Below, in pieces: positions 8,641 through 18,861 of a stretch of DNA of 64,000 nt. The DNA lies in assembly GCF_050589845.1 (NCBI RefSeq), contig NZ_JBNGPA010000007.1:186001-250000 (forward strand), read 5' to 3'. Position 1 is the stretch's first letter, and every line of letters starts with the position of its first letter. The notes beneath the pieces are model-generated. The model was not told the origin of the DNA. It searched no databases and saw only the letters and a list, made by a program, of their open reading frames with translations. A program made the position numbers and the translations under genes. The stretch is from Carboxylicivirga agarovorans. Its GTDB lineage: Bacteria > Bacteroidota > Bacteroidia > Bacteroidales > Marinilabiliaceae.

Positions 8641-10386
8641 CTACCAACCAGGGTTTTGTCCCAGGTTAGAATTAATCGTCGTTTCGTTGTAAGGAATTGG
8701 ATACAGGTACATCTTATCATCCCACAAGCGATCATCAACCAGCTTTTTACTATAGCTAAAAGTACCGCCATTGTTGACAATTTCAATACCATAAATATCT
8801 TCCGTCACATTATCCGGATTACTGCTGTCAAATAACCTCCAGCGACGAACATCCCAGAAACGGTGATCTTCAAAAGCTAACTCCACCTGACGCTCACGTA
8901 TAATGGCTGCACGTAATTCGGCTTGTGATAAACCTGATAAAGCAGGCAAGCCAACTGCAGCTCGTGTGCGTACCATGTTCAATGCAGTTGTAGCATCCAT
9001 CATAAAACCAGCAGGGGCACCTGTTGGACCATATGCTTCATTCATTGCCTCGGCCAGATTTAGATAAACTTCTGACAAACGGAAAATCACCCATGCGTGC
9101 TCTTTCGTATTGGCATTACTACCTGCAATCGTAATATCCTCACGAACATATTTCTTCAGGTAATAACCTGTTGGTGTGGCATCGGCCAATGGCAGACCGT
9201 TAGCTCCATCTGTAAATGTTTCAACAGTTGTTGATTTCCAAGTACTACCATTAACAATGATCGTTTGTTTTAAACGTGGATCACGGTTATCATATGGATT
9301 GGCAGGATTAAATACAGAACTGCCCGGTGCTGACCAAACACCGTCAACCAGCATGACATCAAAACCATCGGATGTCTGATAGGCATCCACCAGGTTCTGA
9401 CTCGGACAAGTAGCATTTCCGTTGGCTCCTTCAAAACCCATCGGGAAATTTGCTTTCTCAAAAAGACTAGAATTAGCATCTCTTCTTTCGAAAATTAACT
9501 CAGAACTGGCACGATTATTAAAAGAGCCCTTTGACATATCACTACTGTTGTAATACTGTGCATCAAAGCCATATGCAAAATCTGGGTTGATAAGAAAAGC
9601 ATTGGCGGCAGTTGCTGCTGCTTCCCACTTAGTTAAATCACCTGAAGCATTATGTAATGGGCTAGCTGCATACAGTAAGGCTCTCTGTTTTAATGCATAA
9701 ACAGCACCACGTGTAACCCTGCCGGTTTCTACAAACACCTGATTACTCCAGGTAACTGGTAGTTCTTCACTAATGGCATCGCATTCAGAAACAATGTAAT
9801 CAATCACGTCGTCGAAGTTTGAACGCTCAATGTTATTGATTTCGTTTACATCGTCTACTACACCTTCCGGCATAGGAATATCTCCGTACCGTTTGGCCAA
9901 TTCGAAGTAAAAGAAAGCTCTCAGAAATCGTGCTTCGTATTGAAACTTGTCATATCTTTCCTGCTCTTCTTCATAATCCTCATTGTACTTATAATCATCG
10001 AAGGTACGTCCTTCAATCTGGTCCAGGAATAAGTTAACCGAACGTATACCTGTATAGTAATTTGACCAGTTGTTGTCTAGGGCCTTGAAAGCAGACCACT
10101 GTCCATTAGTGAATTTCTGCACATCGTGATTCTGCTTAACATATTCTGCTTCATCGGTGGCGGCTGAGCGCATGGCCTGGTTTGATTCATCTTTTTTAAT
10201 GCCATCATAATCATAGTCTGATGGCAAGGTGCTATAAATATCAGCAAGAAATTGTCTGGTTCGGTTATAGGTACTAAAGATTGTTTCCGGATCATCGTAA
10301 AATGAGTGCTCGGTGTAATCCAGGAAATCATCACATCCGGTGAAGAATGTTACCAGAAAAATTGATAATATAATATTTCTAATCAT
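8641..10386 (-). CDS. SusD/RagB-family glycan-binding lipoprotein (second pair)
   Basis: SusD-like lid of a SusC transporter, 581 aa, with lipobox FTGC (Cys18) and the typical DDFLD start. It has the TPR-type helical body (YEARFLRAFFYFELAKRYGDIP, about residues 152-173) and the C-terminal motifs of the family: RLSEVYLNLAEAMN, RERQVELAFEDHRFWDVRRW and the ending YPIPYNE...NPGW. It is translated 17 bp after its SusC partner (10404-13208). It binds the same substrate class as SusC at the outer face of the outer membrane; specificity is unknown. Confidence 0.95.
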   Translation of the reverse strand: MIRNIILSIFLVTFFTGCDDFLDYTEHSFYDDPETIFSTYNRTRQFLADIYSTLPSDYDYDGIKKDESNQAMRSAATDEAEYVKQNHDVQKFTNGQWSAFKALDNNWSNYYTGIRSVNLFLDQIEGRTFDDYKYNEDYEEEQERYDKFQYEARFLRAFFYFELAKRYGDIPMPEGVVDDVNEINNIERSNFDDVIDYIVSECDAISEELPVTWSNQVFVETGRVTRGAVYALKQRALLYAASPLHNASGDLTKWEAAATAANAFLINPDFAYGFDAQYYNSSDMSKGSFNNRASSELIFERRDANSSLFEKANFPMGFEGANGNATCPSQNLVDAYQTSDGFDVMLVDGVWSAPGSSVFNPANPYDNRDPRLKQTIIVNGSTWKSTTVETFTDGANGLPLADATPTGYYLKKYVREDITIAGSNANTKEHAWVIFRLSEVYLNLAEAMNEAYGPTGAPAGFMMDATTALNMVRTRAAVGLPALSGLSQAELRAAIIRERQVELAFEDHRFWDVRRWRLFDSSNPDNVTEDIYGIEIVNNGGTFSYSKKLVDDRLWDDKMYLYPIPYNETTINSNLGQNPGW

Positions 10387-10403
10387 GTCTACCTTTTTTA
10401 AAA

Positions 10404-13208
10404 TTAAAATCCTACGCTTAAACCAATATTATACGATGTGAGCGTCGGGTAAACGGCTCCTATTTCCTCAGGATCCATAATCTCAATATTATCCACAGAG
10501 AATAAGTTCATGCCTCTAAAGAATACCTTGGCTCGCTTCAACTTAACTTTTTCAACCAATGTTTTTGGCAAGTGATAGTATACTTCTAAAGTGCGTAACT
10601 TAAGGTAGGAAGCATCACGCTGCCAAATAGTACTGGCGCGGTAATTGTTATCATTCTTCTCTGGCGTTAAACGTGGCAATGTCGCAGTTGAAGCAGTTGC
10701 CGGCGTCCAGCGATCATTTGAGAATTCGGAGATATTGTTATTGTTATACAATGGCCAGAATATGCTTGGTGTATTCAGCATAACTGATACATTGCTGGCT
10801 CCCTGGAAAATAGCACTAAATCCGGCGCCTTTGTATTCGGCTCCCAATGTTAGGGCATAATTCACTTCCGGTAACCAATTCTTGCCAATGGCAACAACAT
10901 CAAACTCATCGATTTTATTATCTCCATTCTGATCTACATACTTCACATCACCAGGTCTTAACACCTGTGTAAAGGTATATTCAACGCCGTTATAGATATT
11001 ATCAACCTCATTTACTTCTCCTTCATTAAAGAAACCTGCATCCTGTAATCCAAAGACCTGACCAACAGATTGACCGGTTCTGCTCAGGTAATCCCATTCG
11101 CGGAAAACTTCATTCTGTTCTATGATCTCGTTCTGTGCCATGGAGTATTGTGCACCAATGCTATAGCTGAAATCACCGATCTGATCATTCCATAATGCAG
11201 CAACCTCAAAGCCTCTGTTTTCAACAATACCATCAGATACCATTGTGGCCGGAACACCTATTACATTGGATGTAGAATTGGCTTCAGAAACAAGAATCTG
11301 GCTTCTTTCCTCGTAGAATACATCGGCATTCAGACTTAAACCTCTGAATAAACGGGCGTCTAAACCAAGGTTAATTTGCGTACTCTTCTCTGGTAATACA
11401 TTAGGATTGGCACGACGACTCTCTTGTAATCCACCTAATTGATTATTATTATCACCATACCAGTATTTACCTCCACTTGCAAACTTCTGACGATGCAAAT
11501 GTTGCTGATCTTGTTCCAGTCCAACCAAACCTGCAGATGCTCTTATTTTTAATAGGTTAATTGCATCAACACCACTCAGGAAGCCTTCTTCAGACAAAAC
11601 CCATCCCAATGAAACGGCAGGATAAAACTGGAAACGGTTTTCCTCCGACAAAATATTATTACCACTGTAAGAAGCTGTAACACCTGCCAGGTACTTTTTA
11701 TTGTATGCATAATTAACCTGGGCGGCATAGTTCACACGATGGAATGTATTATTCTGACCATAGGTCGTTTCAGTATCAACATGAAATAAACCAAATGCAT
11801 TAACCTTATGCTTACCCCATTGTTTGTCGTAATCTAATTTTACAATACCGTTGGCATGGCGAGCCTGCCCACCTACTTCATCAGTAAATTCCAGGGCTGT
11901 ATTTTCACCGCCACTCGTTGAAGTAAAGTCATATAACTCCCCATTAACTTCATCTATCTTAGCTGTTTTATAAACATACGCATAGTCCTTTCTTCTTGAA
12001 TCCCAATAGGATACATTATTATCAAATGATACAGATGCAGAAATAGACAAACCTTCTGTTAATGCACTTAAATCCTGTTCAACACTCACATCTCCATAAA
12101 AAGTACGTTCATGAGAAATAGAATACCCTGTTTCATTTACATCCGCTATCGGATTATATGGATAAGTTGGAGAACCTCCAAATACACCATTGGCATACTG
12201 AATAGGGTATGCATTGGCAGGTGTTCCATACAAACGTCCAAATAATTTTTCAGAAGTCGCTTTTCCTGGACGATTTGTACCAGAAATTCGTCCGGCCAAA
12301 TTGATCTTCAGCAAGGTACTCTTTGTTAACTCAATGTCAAGGTTGGTTCTTAAATTCGCACGTCGGTAATTCAGCTGTGTTGAATAACTATTATCATTTC
12401 GATCCTGTTTTAAAAGACCGTTACCGTCCATGTAATTCAAACTAACAAAATAGCGCGTACGTCCTTTTCCTCCCTGAAAAGTTGAATTAAAATCATGTAC
12501 AAAACCCGTGTTCTGCAATACTTCATCCATCCAGTTAACATTAGGAAAATACTCAGGATATGTTCCATTTTTATAGGCATCCAATTCTTCCGCAGAATAC
12601 AGATAGTCTTGACCATCCAATACCAGAGCTTCATTCATAGCACTGGCATAACCATAAGCATCCAGCATCTTCGGCAGTCGGAAAGCTTTATTGGTACTGT
12701 ACTCATAAGAGAAATCTACCTTCATGCCTTCATCTTTACCGCGTTTGGTTGTCACTAAAATAACACCATTGGCACCTCTTTGTCCGTAAATGGCAGTTGC
12801 GCCTGCATCTTTTAATACAGTTACGCTTTCAATCTCGGCGATAGTTATTGTGGCAAGGTTACGTTCAAATCCATCAACCAATACCAGTGGTGCAGAGGTG
12901 TTGTCTAAATTAGCCTGACCTCGAACAAACAGAGTTGCACCCTGCCCCCACCAGTCGCCTCCATTCTGCATGACAGTTAAACCGGGAATTTGTCCGTACA
13001 AAGCGTTTGTTGGATTAACAGCAAAATACTTTGATAAATTTTCAGCGGTCGCTACGCCAGTGGCTGAAGATATTTCATTTGCCGCTTGCTTCACGCCATA
13101 TCCAAGGTTCACGAGCGTTGAATCAGACACTTGTGCAGAAATTTGCCCAATGGTCAGCAAGCTGGTGCAGGATACGAAAAGAGCTCTTATTATATTTTTT
13201 ATATTCAT
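10404..13208 (-). CDS. SusC/RagA-family TonB-dependent transporter, short form (second pair)
   Basis: Outer-membrane TonB-dependent oligosaccharide importer of 934 aa. The signal peptide ends about ISAQ (residue 26) and is followed almost at once by a TonB-box-like segment (LVNLGYG) and the plug domain (LYGQIPGLTV, LFVRGQANLD, VTVLKDAGATAIYGQRGANGVILVTTKRG). Unlike the partner at 15164-18199 it has no N-terminal carboxypeptidase-regulatory-like (CBLD) domain. The barrel ends with the usual aromatic C-terminus (NIGLSVGF). It starts 37 bp after the first SusD, so both transporter pairs share one operon. It may import a different size or sulfation class of oligosaccharide from the first pair. 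Confidence 0.95.
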   Translation of the reverse strand: MNIKNIIRALFVSCTSLLTIGQISAQVSDSTLVNLGYGVKQAANEISSATGVATAENLSKYFAVNPTNALYGQIPGLTVMQNGGDWWGQGATLFVRGQANLDNTSAPLVLVDGFERNLATITIAEIESVTVLKDAGATAIYGQRGANGVILVTTKRGKDEGMKVDFSYEYSTNKAFRLPKMLDAYGYASAMNEALVLDGQDYLYSAEELDAYKNGTYPEYFPNVNWMDEVLQNTGFVHDFNSTFQGGKGRTRYFVSLNYMDGNGLLKQDRNDNSYSTQLNYRRANLRTNLDIELTKSTLLKINLAGRISGTNRPGKATSEKLFGRLYGTPANAYPIQYANGVFGGSPTYPYNPIADVNETGYSISHERTFYGDVSVEQDLSALTEGLSISASVSFDNNVSYWDSRRKDYAYVYKTAKIDEVNGELYDFTSTSGGENTALEFTDEVGGQARHANGIVKLDYDKQWGKHKVNAFGLFHVDTETTYGQNNTFHRVNYAAQVNYAYNKKYLAGVTASYSGNNILSEENRFQFYPAVSLGWVLSEEGFLSGVDAINLLKIRASAGLVGLEQDQQHLHRQKFASGGKYWYGDNNNQLGGLQESRRANPNVLPEKSTQINLGLDARLFRGLSLNADVFYEERSQILVSEANSTSNVIGVPATMVSDGIVENRGFEVAALWNDQIGDFSYSIGAQYSMAQNEIIEQNEVFREWDYLSRTGQSVGQVFGLQDAGFFNEGEVNEVDNIYNGVEYTFTQVLRPGDVKYVDQNGDNKIDEFDVVAIGKNWLPEVNYALTLGAEYKGAGFSAIFQGASNVSVMLNTPSIFWPLYNNNNISEFSNDRWTPATASTATLPRLTPEKNDNNYRASTIWQRDASYLKLRTLEVYYHLPKTLVEKVKLKRAKVFFRGMNLFSVDNIEIMDPEEIGAVYPTLTSYNIGLSVGF

Positions 13209-13245
13209 ATTCTAACTTTTTTCTGTTTTACATACTTCCCATTGG

Positions 13246-15153
13246 TTACCATCCAGGATTTTGTACCAGGCCATATCCTTTTTGAATTTCATTCATAGGG
13301 AATGGTAACAAATACCATTTCGGTTCGAAGAATGTCCACCACAGTCGGCTGTTCACATTAATTTCAGGATAAGAGTAGCTAAAAGTTCCATCAGCATTCT
13401 TAGAAATCCATACATTATGTAAGGTTTGGTTAAATGCACTTTCTAGTTTATGACGTGTCATGTCAAACCAACGAACCTGCTCAAAACCAAATTCACATGC
13501 GCGTTCAGTCAGAATCTGATCAATTAATTCCTCCTGTGACCACGCTTTTACATCTTCAATATTTTTAAGACCTACCCGATTACGTACTTTGTTAATGTAA
13601 GTATAAGCCTCTCCCATATTACCCAGATGAGCCATGGCTTCGGCGTATGATAAATAGATTTCCGGTAAACGAATATATGGGAAATGGTGATCATTTATTG
13701 GATAGAAACTACCTGCCCAACCGGGGATAAATTTCCGGATCACTGTACTACCTGAACCATTGGTACGTCGGGGGCCTGCTACGTGCTTTGCCCATCCGCC
13801 CTGGTTGTTTTTCCAGTTCTGAACAGTTTCACCACCCCAGTTATCATTAATACATTGCATCGTTTCATATAAACGAGGGTCACGGTTAAATTTACGAGCC
13901 GCTCCACTACCTTCACTACCAAGTGGATCAACTGATTCATCCCATCCAGAAGATGGATCGGTAATAGGTGTACCATCAGCCATAGGGAACATACGCATAA
14001 ACTCATTGGTACATGTTCCACCACCATAATTTAACATGGAGTCGTACATACCGCCGCCCCAACGCTTCTGACTTTCATAGCCGTCTCTGATGCTGATCAG
14101 CACCTCGGTACTACGGCGTGATGCAACAGTACTAAAGTTTCCTGCAAAGTAATAACCCCGGCGATAAGCGTCACGATACCCCCAAACATCTTGTGTTTCC
14201 GGCATTTCCAAGGCATAACCACCTTCAATATCAATTTTATCAATTAAATCTTTGGCTGCATCAGCAGCTCTTTGCCAACGACTGTCATCATAGTTACCAT
14301 ACCACCAGAACAACTCCTCTTCAGCATTGGCGCCTGGCATATATGGTTCAGGACTATTAAATAAAGGGCTGGCTGCAAATAACAACAAGCGTGTCTTCAA
14401 TGCCATCGCACCGGCTTGCGTAAAACGTCCGGCTAAGGAGCTCATATCTGCTTCACTGAACTGCCATGGTAAGTTAGGAATCGCCTTATCCAATAATCCT
14501 ACTATTGAATCTACCGTTGCTTCAACTGTCAAGCGAGGATTCGTAAAATCATCATCCGGCGAATACACTTTTCCAATCCATGGAACGCCTCCGTAATTAC
14601 GGAACAATTCGGTCATATTATAGGCAATAATCACTCTTGCTTCCGCTTTCAATTGCTCACGGTACCCTTCTGACATATCTGGTACTTTGTGTACATGATC
14701 TAAGAAAATATGACAGTTACGTATCGCCTTAAAAGTCGTAATCCCTTTATTTGGGGTGTCTCCATATGGTAAAATACACATTGGAGCTAACCATGAATCC
14801 GGATGACTTGCAGATACATACGAATTGGCTGAATTTAAGCCACCTGCATAATATGTGGTCATCGCCGTTCCCCATGACTTAAAGGTATGTGATAAATCAG
14901 TAATGTCTTCCTGAAGATCCTGCCCAATAGCATGACTTCGGCCATTTTTTAGTATACCTGATCGTAATGAACGATAGGAGTTAAATAATACGCGTTCGGC
15001 ATATTCTGTTGACGAGAAAATAGTGTCAATGGTCACATCCTGTCCGTCAGGCTTTTCTAAAGCTCCCGGGCCAATATCTTCGCATGAAGCTGAAAAGATT
15101 CCAATTACAATCGCCAGCAAAGCGAATTTCAAATATTTTATATGTTTCATCAT
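13246..15153 (-). CDS. SusD/RagB-family glycan-binding lipoprotein (first pair)
   Basis: SusD-like surface lipoprotein, 635 aa from the chosen start MMKHIKYLKF at 15153, 10 bp after the SusC stop codon, with an AAAAGAG-like ribosome-binding site upstream. The longer open frame to 15261 would overlap susC and has no signal sequence before this Met. The lipobox is SASC (about Cys23). Family motifs include the helical region LKAEARVIIAYNMTELFRNYGGVPW, RLPEIYLSYAEAMAHLG, TERACEFGFEQVRWFDMTRH and the ending PMNEIQKGYGLVQNPGW. It works with the SusC at 15164. Confidence 0.95.
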   Translation of the reverse strand: MMKHIKYLKFALLAIVIGIFSASCEDIGPGALEKPDGQDVTIDTIFSSTEYAERVLFNSYRSLRSGILKNGRSHAIGQDLQEDITDLSHTFKSWGTAMTTYYAGGLNSANSYVSASHPDSWLAPMCILPYGDTPNKGITTFKAIRNCHIFLDHVHKVPDMSEGYREQLKAEARVIIAYNMTELFRNYGGVPWIGKVYSPDDDFTNPRLTVEATVDSIVGLLDKAIPNLPWQFSEADMSSLAGRFTQAGAMALKTRLLLFAASPLFNSPEPYMPGANAEEELFWWYGNYDDSRWQRAADAAKDLIDKIDIEGGYALEMPETQDVWGYRDAYRRGYYFAGNFSTVASRRSTEVLISIRDGYESQKRWGGGMYDSMLNYGGGTCTNEFMRMFPMADGTPITDPSSGWDESVDPLGSEGSGAARKFNRDPRLYETMQCINDNWGGETVQNWKNNQGGWAKHVAGPRRTNGSGSTVIRKFIPGWAGSFYPINDHHFPYIRLPEIYLSYAEAMAHLGNMGEAYTYINKVRNRVGLKNIEDVKAWSQEELIDQILTERACEFGFEQVRWFDMTRHKLESAFNQTLHNVWISKNADGTFSYSYPEINVNSRLWWTFFEPKWYLLPFPMNEIQKGYGLVQNPGW

Positions 15154-15163
15154 CGCTGCTCTT

Positions 15164-18100
15164 TTAGAAATTAAACTTAACACCCATGTTATACATCTTA
15201 ACCATCGGGTACAGACCGTTTGATCCCGGGTTAGATTCCGGATCATAAATATCAAAATCACTAAATGTTAAGAGGTTAAAACCATTAGCATAAACTCTTA
15301 CATTGCGTAAACCAATGCGCTTCAATGCTGAAGATTTGATGGTGTAACCCAATTCAACACTCTTCAATCGGACAAATGAAGCATCCTGGTAATATAAATC
15401 CGATACCTGGTAGTTATTGTCTTTACTAGCCAGTGATAAACGAGGGTATTCAATATGAGCACCTGCATCTGCTTTTTCCTGTGTCCATCTGCCATCATAC
15501 AAATGATCGTATAAGGCTCTGTTTTGCCCAGAAAATGGCTGACGCAATACATTAGGTAGTAAACGATAGGTATTAGCCACGCCAGACCAGGTCATTGAGA
15601 AATCAAAATTCTTCCAGTTAAATCCGGCATTCAGACCAAAGTTATATTCTGGTACATTAGGTGAATATCCAATCGCTTTCTGATCAAGATCATCGATCTT
15701 TCCATCACCATTTAAATCCTTATACTTCACATCACCAGGGAAACGATAACCTTGATTTGGATAATTAGGATCCATATCTGTATTCACCTCTTCAGTAAAA
15801 AAGCCATCACTAATGTAAGCAAAAGGCTGTCCCTCAGGCTTACCAGTTCTTTCAAGGTATGCATATGGCTGAGGCACCTCGTCCATATATATAATCTTAT
15901 TACGTGCGAATGAAAGGTTGGCATTAATGTAGTATCTAAAACCTCCAGCATTGTCATCCCACCCTAATTCAACTTCGTAACCTTTGTTTTCACGCTCTTT
16001 CAGGTTTACCGCAGGTAATACGGCAGCTACATAGTTTGGTACTGTTTGACGTGTTACCAACATGTCTTCCCTTTTCTCATGGAATAAATCAACACTAGTA
16101 CTTAGACGTGCATCCAGAAACTTAGCATCAAAACCAATGTTCTGTTGAGTAATTGTTTCCCATGTAATATTTGGGTTACCGATACGAAGTTCAAGGGCGC
16201 CCTGATCGATATAATCTGATTCATACCCAAAGCTATAACCTGCAGCATCATAATTCCACGCATCAGGCTGATATAAGAAACGACCGCCACCAATTCGGTC
16301 ATTACCCACCTGACCATAAGATGCTCGTAGTTTCAAATAATCAAAAACTCCTATATTATCCATGAAGTTTTCCTCTGTTATAATGTAACCTAATGATACG
16401 GCTGGGAAGTAGTCAAAACGTTTTCCATCAGGAAAGTTCTCTGAGCCATTATATCCCAGGTTAAAATCTACAAGGTATTTGGTTTTATAGTTGTAAGTCA
16501 CTCGAGCCACCATACCTAATGTTCTGTTCGGTATATCTGTAAATTGCGAAGGATAATATACTGTACGCTGGTTATATAATAATAAACCACTGACATCATG
16601 AAAACCAAACTTGCGATTATAGTTTAATCCACCCTCAACATACCAGTTACGAGATTTTGTTGGATCTGGTTCGTTATAACCCAAGGTTCCTTCATCATTT
16701 ATTTTTCTGAACACAATATTCTCCGGATCCAAAGGATCTTTAATAGCTTCATAACGATCAGGCGAAGAACTACGGGTTTTAGAATGTGTATAAGTCGTAT
16801 TATACGAACCTTTTAATCGTAATTTTAAACCACGTGTTATGAAATCTAACTTTTGAATAACATCAAGGTCCATATTTAACACAGCCCTTGTTTCATTTTC
16901 GTTACCACGACCATAAAAAGCATTCAATGGATCTTTCATTTCAATGGATACATTGTCGGCAGAAGTTGTTACCCATTTACCGTCAACAATACCTGAACCC
17001 GCCATAGGCTGCGCCCAACTGGCCTCTTTCCAGATACCCTCTTCTGCATCTTTAGCCCTCGGTTGATTGCGAACTTCCGTACGACCACCTAAACTCAATT
17101 TTAATAAGGTTGATTTTGTTACATCAATGTCCAGGTTAGTACGATAGTTGTATCGATCGAAAGTAAAGTTCTCATCAAATCGAGGGTCCAGATTTTTCAG
17201 TAAGCCATCCTGTGTTAAATAACCTAAAGCCACAAAATAGCGAACCCTGTCAGTTCCACCTCGCATTGTAAAGTTCGTTTTACTTTGAAACGCCTTGTCT
17301 CTGAATAAGTATTCATTCCAATCCATATCTGGATATAGCAGATTACCTCCATTAGCAAATGCCTCAAGTGCTTCAGGTCCGAAAACAAAATTCTCTTCTG
17401 GAGTGCCATCATTGGCAGCGCGTTCGTTGTGCGCCATGGCATAGGTATAGCTATTCGATTTCTCAGCTAACATGGTTGGTTGCTGAAAACCAATCGATGA
17501 AGAAACTGAAATTTTAGCACGGCCTTTCTCGCCTCGCTTTGTAGTCACAATCAAAACACCATTACCACCGCGAATACCATATACAGCTGTTGCCGATGCA
17601 TCCTTTAATACTGATATACTTTCTATTTCTTCCGGATCAATTTGTGTAAAATCTCTTTCAACACCATCCACAATGGTTAAAATATTCTGGTTACCACGAA
17701 TAGCCAGGTTAGCCTCATCAGCTCCCGGCTGTCCAGTATTCTGAACCGCAGAAATACCTGAAATTTTACCAGCCAATGCATTGGTTACGTTTGCGGTTGG
17801 TGACTTTAATAGTTCCTCACTACTAATGGTAGATACAGAACCCGTCACGGTAACTTTCTTTTTCTCTCCAAAACCAATGACTACAACCTCGTCCAGGCCA
17901 ATATCCTCACTGACCAGTTGCACATTTATTGTTGTCTCACTCCCAACCTGAATCAGCTGGGTTGTAAAACCAATAAAACTAATGCTTAATGTTTGTCCCG
18001 TTTCAACCCTCAGGTTGTAAACACCGTTAAAGTCTGTAATTGTACCAGTTGTTGTTCCTTCGATTACTACAGTCGCCCCTACTATGGGATCGCCTTTATC

Positions 18101-18199
18101 ATCGGTCACAACACCTGTTACATTTTGCTGAGCAGAAGCCGTTATGGCAACTGATAGCAAGGTGCAGACAAAAATGAATGTTCTAAAGAATCTTTTCAT
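15164..18199 (-). CDS. SusC/RagA-family TonB-dependent transporter (first pair)
   Basis: Outer-membrane TonB-dependent oligosaccharide transporter of 1011 aa, first gene of the operon. I chose the Met at 18199 (MKRFFRTFIFVCTLLSVAIT) because a clean signal peptide starts there; the frame extends 25 codons upstream without one. The order is: signal peptide to about residue 24, CarboxypepD_reg-like domain about 26-100 (VTGVVTDDKGDPIVGATVVI), TonB box DEVVVIGFG, plug (VLKDASATAVYGIRGGNGVLIVTTKRG), and a 22-strand-type barrel ending MYNMGVKFNF. It has a 660-bp regulatory region upstream. Confidence 0.96.
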   Translation of the reverse strand: MKRFFRTFIFVCTLLSVAITASAQQNVTGVVTDDKGDPIVGATVVIEGTTTGTITDFNGVYNLRVETGQTLSISFIGFTTQLIQVGSETTINVQLVSEDIGLDEVVVIGFGEKKKVTVTGSVSTISSEELLKSPTANVTNALAGKISGISAVQNTGQPGADEANLAIRGNQNILTIVDGVERDFTQIDPEEIESISVLKDASATAVYGIRGGNGVLIVTTKRGEKGRAKISVSSSIGFQQPTMLAEKSNSYTYAMAHNERAANDGTPEENFVFGPEALEAFANGGNLLYPDMDWNEYLFRDKAFQSKTNFTMRGGTDRVRYFVALGYLTQDGLLKNLDPRFDENFTFDRYNYRTNLDIDVTKSTLLKLSLGGRTEVRNQPRAKDAEEGIWKEASWAQPMAGSGIVDGKWVTTSADNVSIEMKDPLNAFYGRGNENETRAVLNMDLDVIQKLDFITRGLKLRLKGSYNTTYTHSKTRSSSPDRYEAIKDPLDPENIVFRKINDEGTLGYNEPDPTKSRNWYVEGGLNYNRKFGFHDVSGLLLYNQRTVYYPSQFTDIPNRTLGMVARVTYNYKTKYLVDFNLGYNGSENFPDGKRFDYFPAVSLGYIITEENFMDNIGVFDYLKLRASYGQVGNDRIGGGRFLYQPDAWNYDAAGYSFGYESDYIDQGALELRIGNPNITWETITQQNIGFDAKFLDARLSTSVDLFHEKREDMLVTRQTVPNYVAAVLPAVNLKERENKGYEVELGWDDNAGGFRYYINANLSFARNKIIYMDEVPQPYAYLERTGKPEGQPFAYISDGFFTEEVNTDMDPNYPNQGYRFPGDVKYKDLNGDGKIDDLDQKAIGYSPNVPEYNFGLNAGFNWKNFDFSMTWSGVANTYRLLPNVLRQPFSGQNRALYDHLYDGRWTQEKADAGAHIEYPRLSLASKDNNYQVSDLYYQDASFVRLKSVELGYTIKSSALKRIGLRNVRVYANGFNLLTFSDFDIYDPESNPGSNGLYPMVKMYNMGVKFNF

Positions 18200-18271
18200 A
18201 CACTTTGAATTAATATTACTATTTACTCTCACTTCGTTATTTTGTTCTCCCATTCTGAGAAAAATTTCATT

Positions 18272-18279
18272 CAAAACTA
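18272..18279 (-). promoter_or_regulatory. Candidate -7 promoter element of the susC operon
   Basis: The minus strand reads TAGTTTTG, matching the Bacteroidota core TAnnTTTG, about 75 bp before the susC start codon. No good TTTG is seen 19-21 bp further upstream, which would fit an activator-dependent promoter. Confidence 0.4.
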
Positions 18280-18293
18280 CCTTTACTATATGT

Positions 18294-18323
18294 ATTACAT
18301 TAACACATTTTTACATTTACATT
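18294..18323 (-). repeat. Four closely spaced AATGT repeats upstream of susC
   Basis: On the minus strand the sequence reads AATGTA-AATGTAAA-AATGTGTT-AATGTAAT, four copies of AATGT at steps of 6, 8 and 8 bases, directly upstream of the -7 candidate. The position fits a regulator binding site, such as one for the HTCS of this locus, but the repeats could also be chance in AT-rich DNA. Confidence 0.35.
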
Positions 18324-18773
18324 GACAGTAATTAAGACATGTCCATTATTTGTTATTCTTTGTTATTTTTGTGTCATAATTCAGTTTCAATTACTGTTTT
18401 TCAGCACATTAACTGAATTAAATAATTAATTTTAAACGCTAATTTCATTCATATACTTGTTGATATACTATCTGGCAAGCTGATGTTTTCGCATTCATTA
18501 TTAACAATTATTTACATTTCAAATTTAAGTGGAGACCAGTATTTAAATTCATCTCTGATTATCCAATACTGACCATATTTTGCCATTTTAACGATAAGGG
18601 ACAAGTTGGGATGAATACTACATTTAAGATTTGATCAATCATTTGTAATATTAACAGGTGCACTATTATAACGCCTTTTCAATTTCCAAATTGCGCTGCA
18701 AACAGTTTTAAGGTAGTATCAATAGAATTGATGCACTGATCGCATTATACCTTCAAACCATCATAATCATGAT

Positions 18774-18835
18774 AAAAAAAAGTGAATCCATCAAGGGGCA
18801 GACATTCTGAACATGACCACCTTGTAGAATTCACT
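18774..18835 (-). terminator. Intrinsic terminator of the 18862-20502 gene
   Basis: Arms 18781-18796 and 18820-18835 pair (AGTGAAT and CAAGG against CCTTG and ATTCACT with a small internal mismatch). On the minus strand they are followed by a run of seven T (18774-18780). The stem starts 26 bp after the stop codon. It separates the beta-helix gene from the susC operon. Confidence 0.85.
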
Positions 18836-18861
18836 CTTTCTATTGTTGAAATTGTAGACTG

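Larger units (their letters stand above)
18200..18861. other. Regulatory intergenic region between the beta-helix gene and susC
   Basis: This 660-bp AT-rich stretch holds the terminator of the 18862 gene at its right end and the promoter candidate and AATGT repeats at its left end. I see no protein-coding signal in the middle (18330-18770). Confidence 0.6.
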
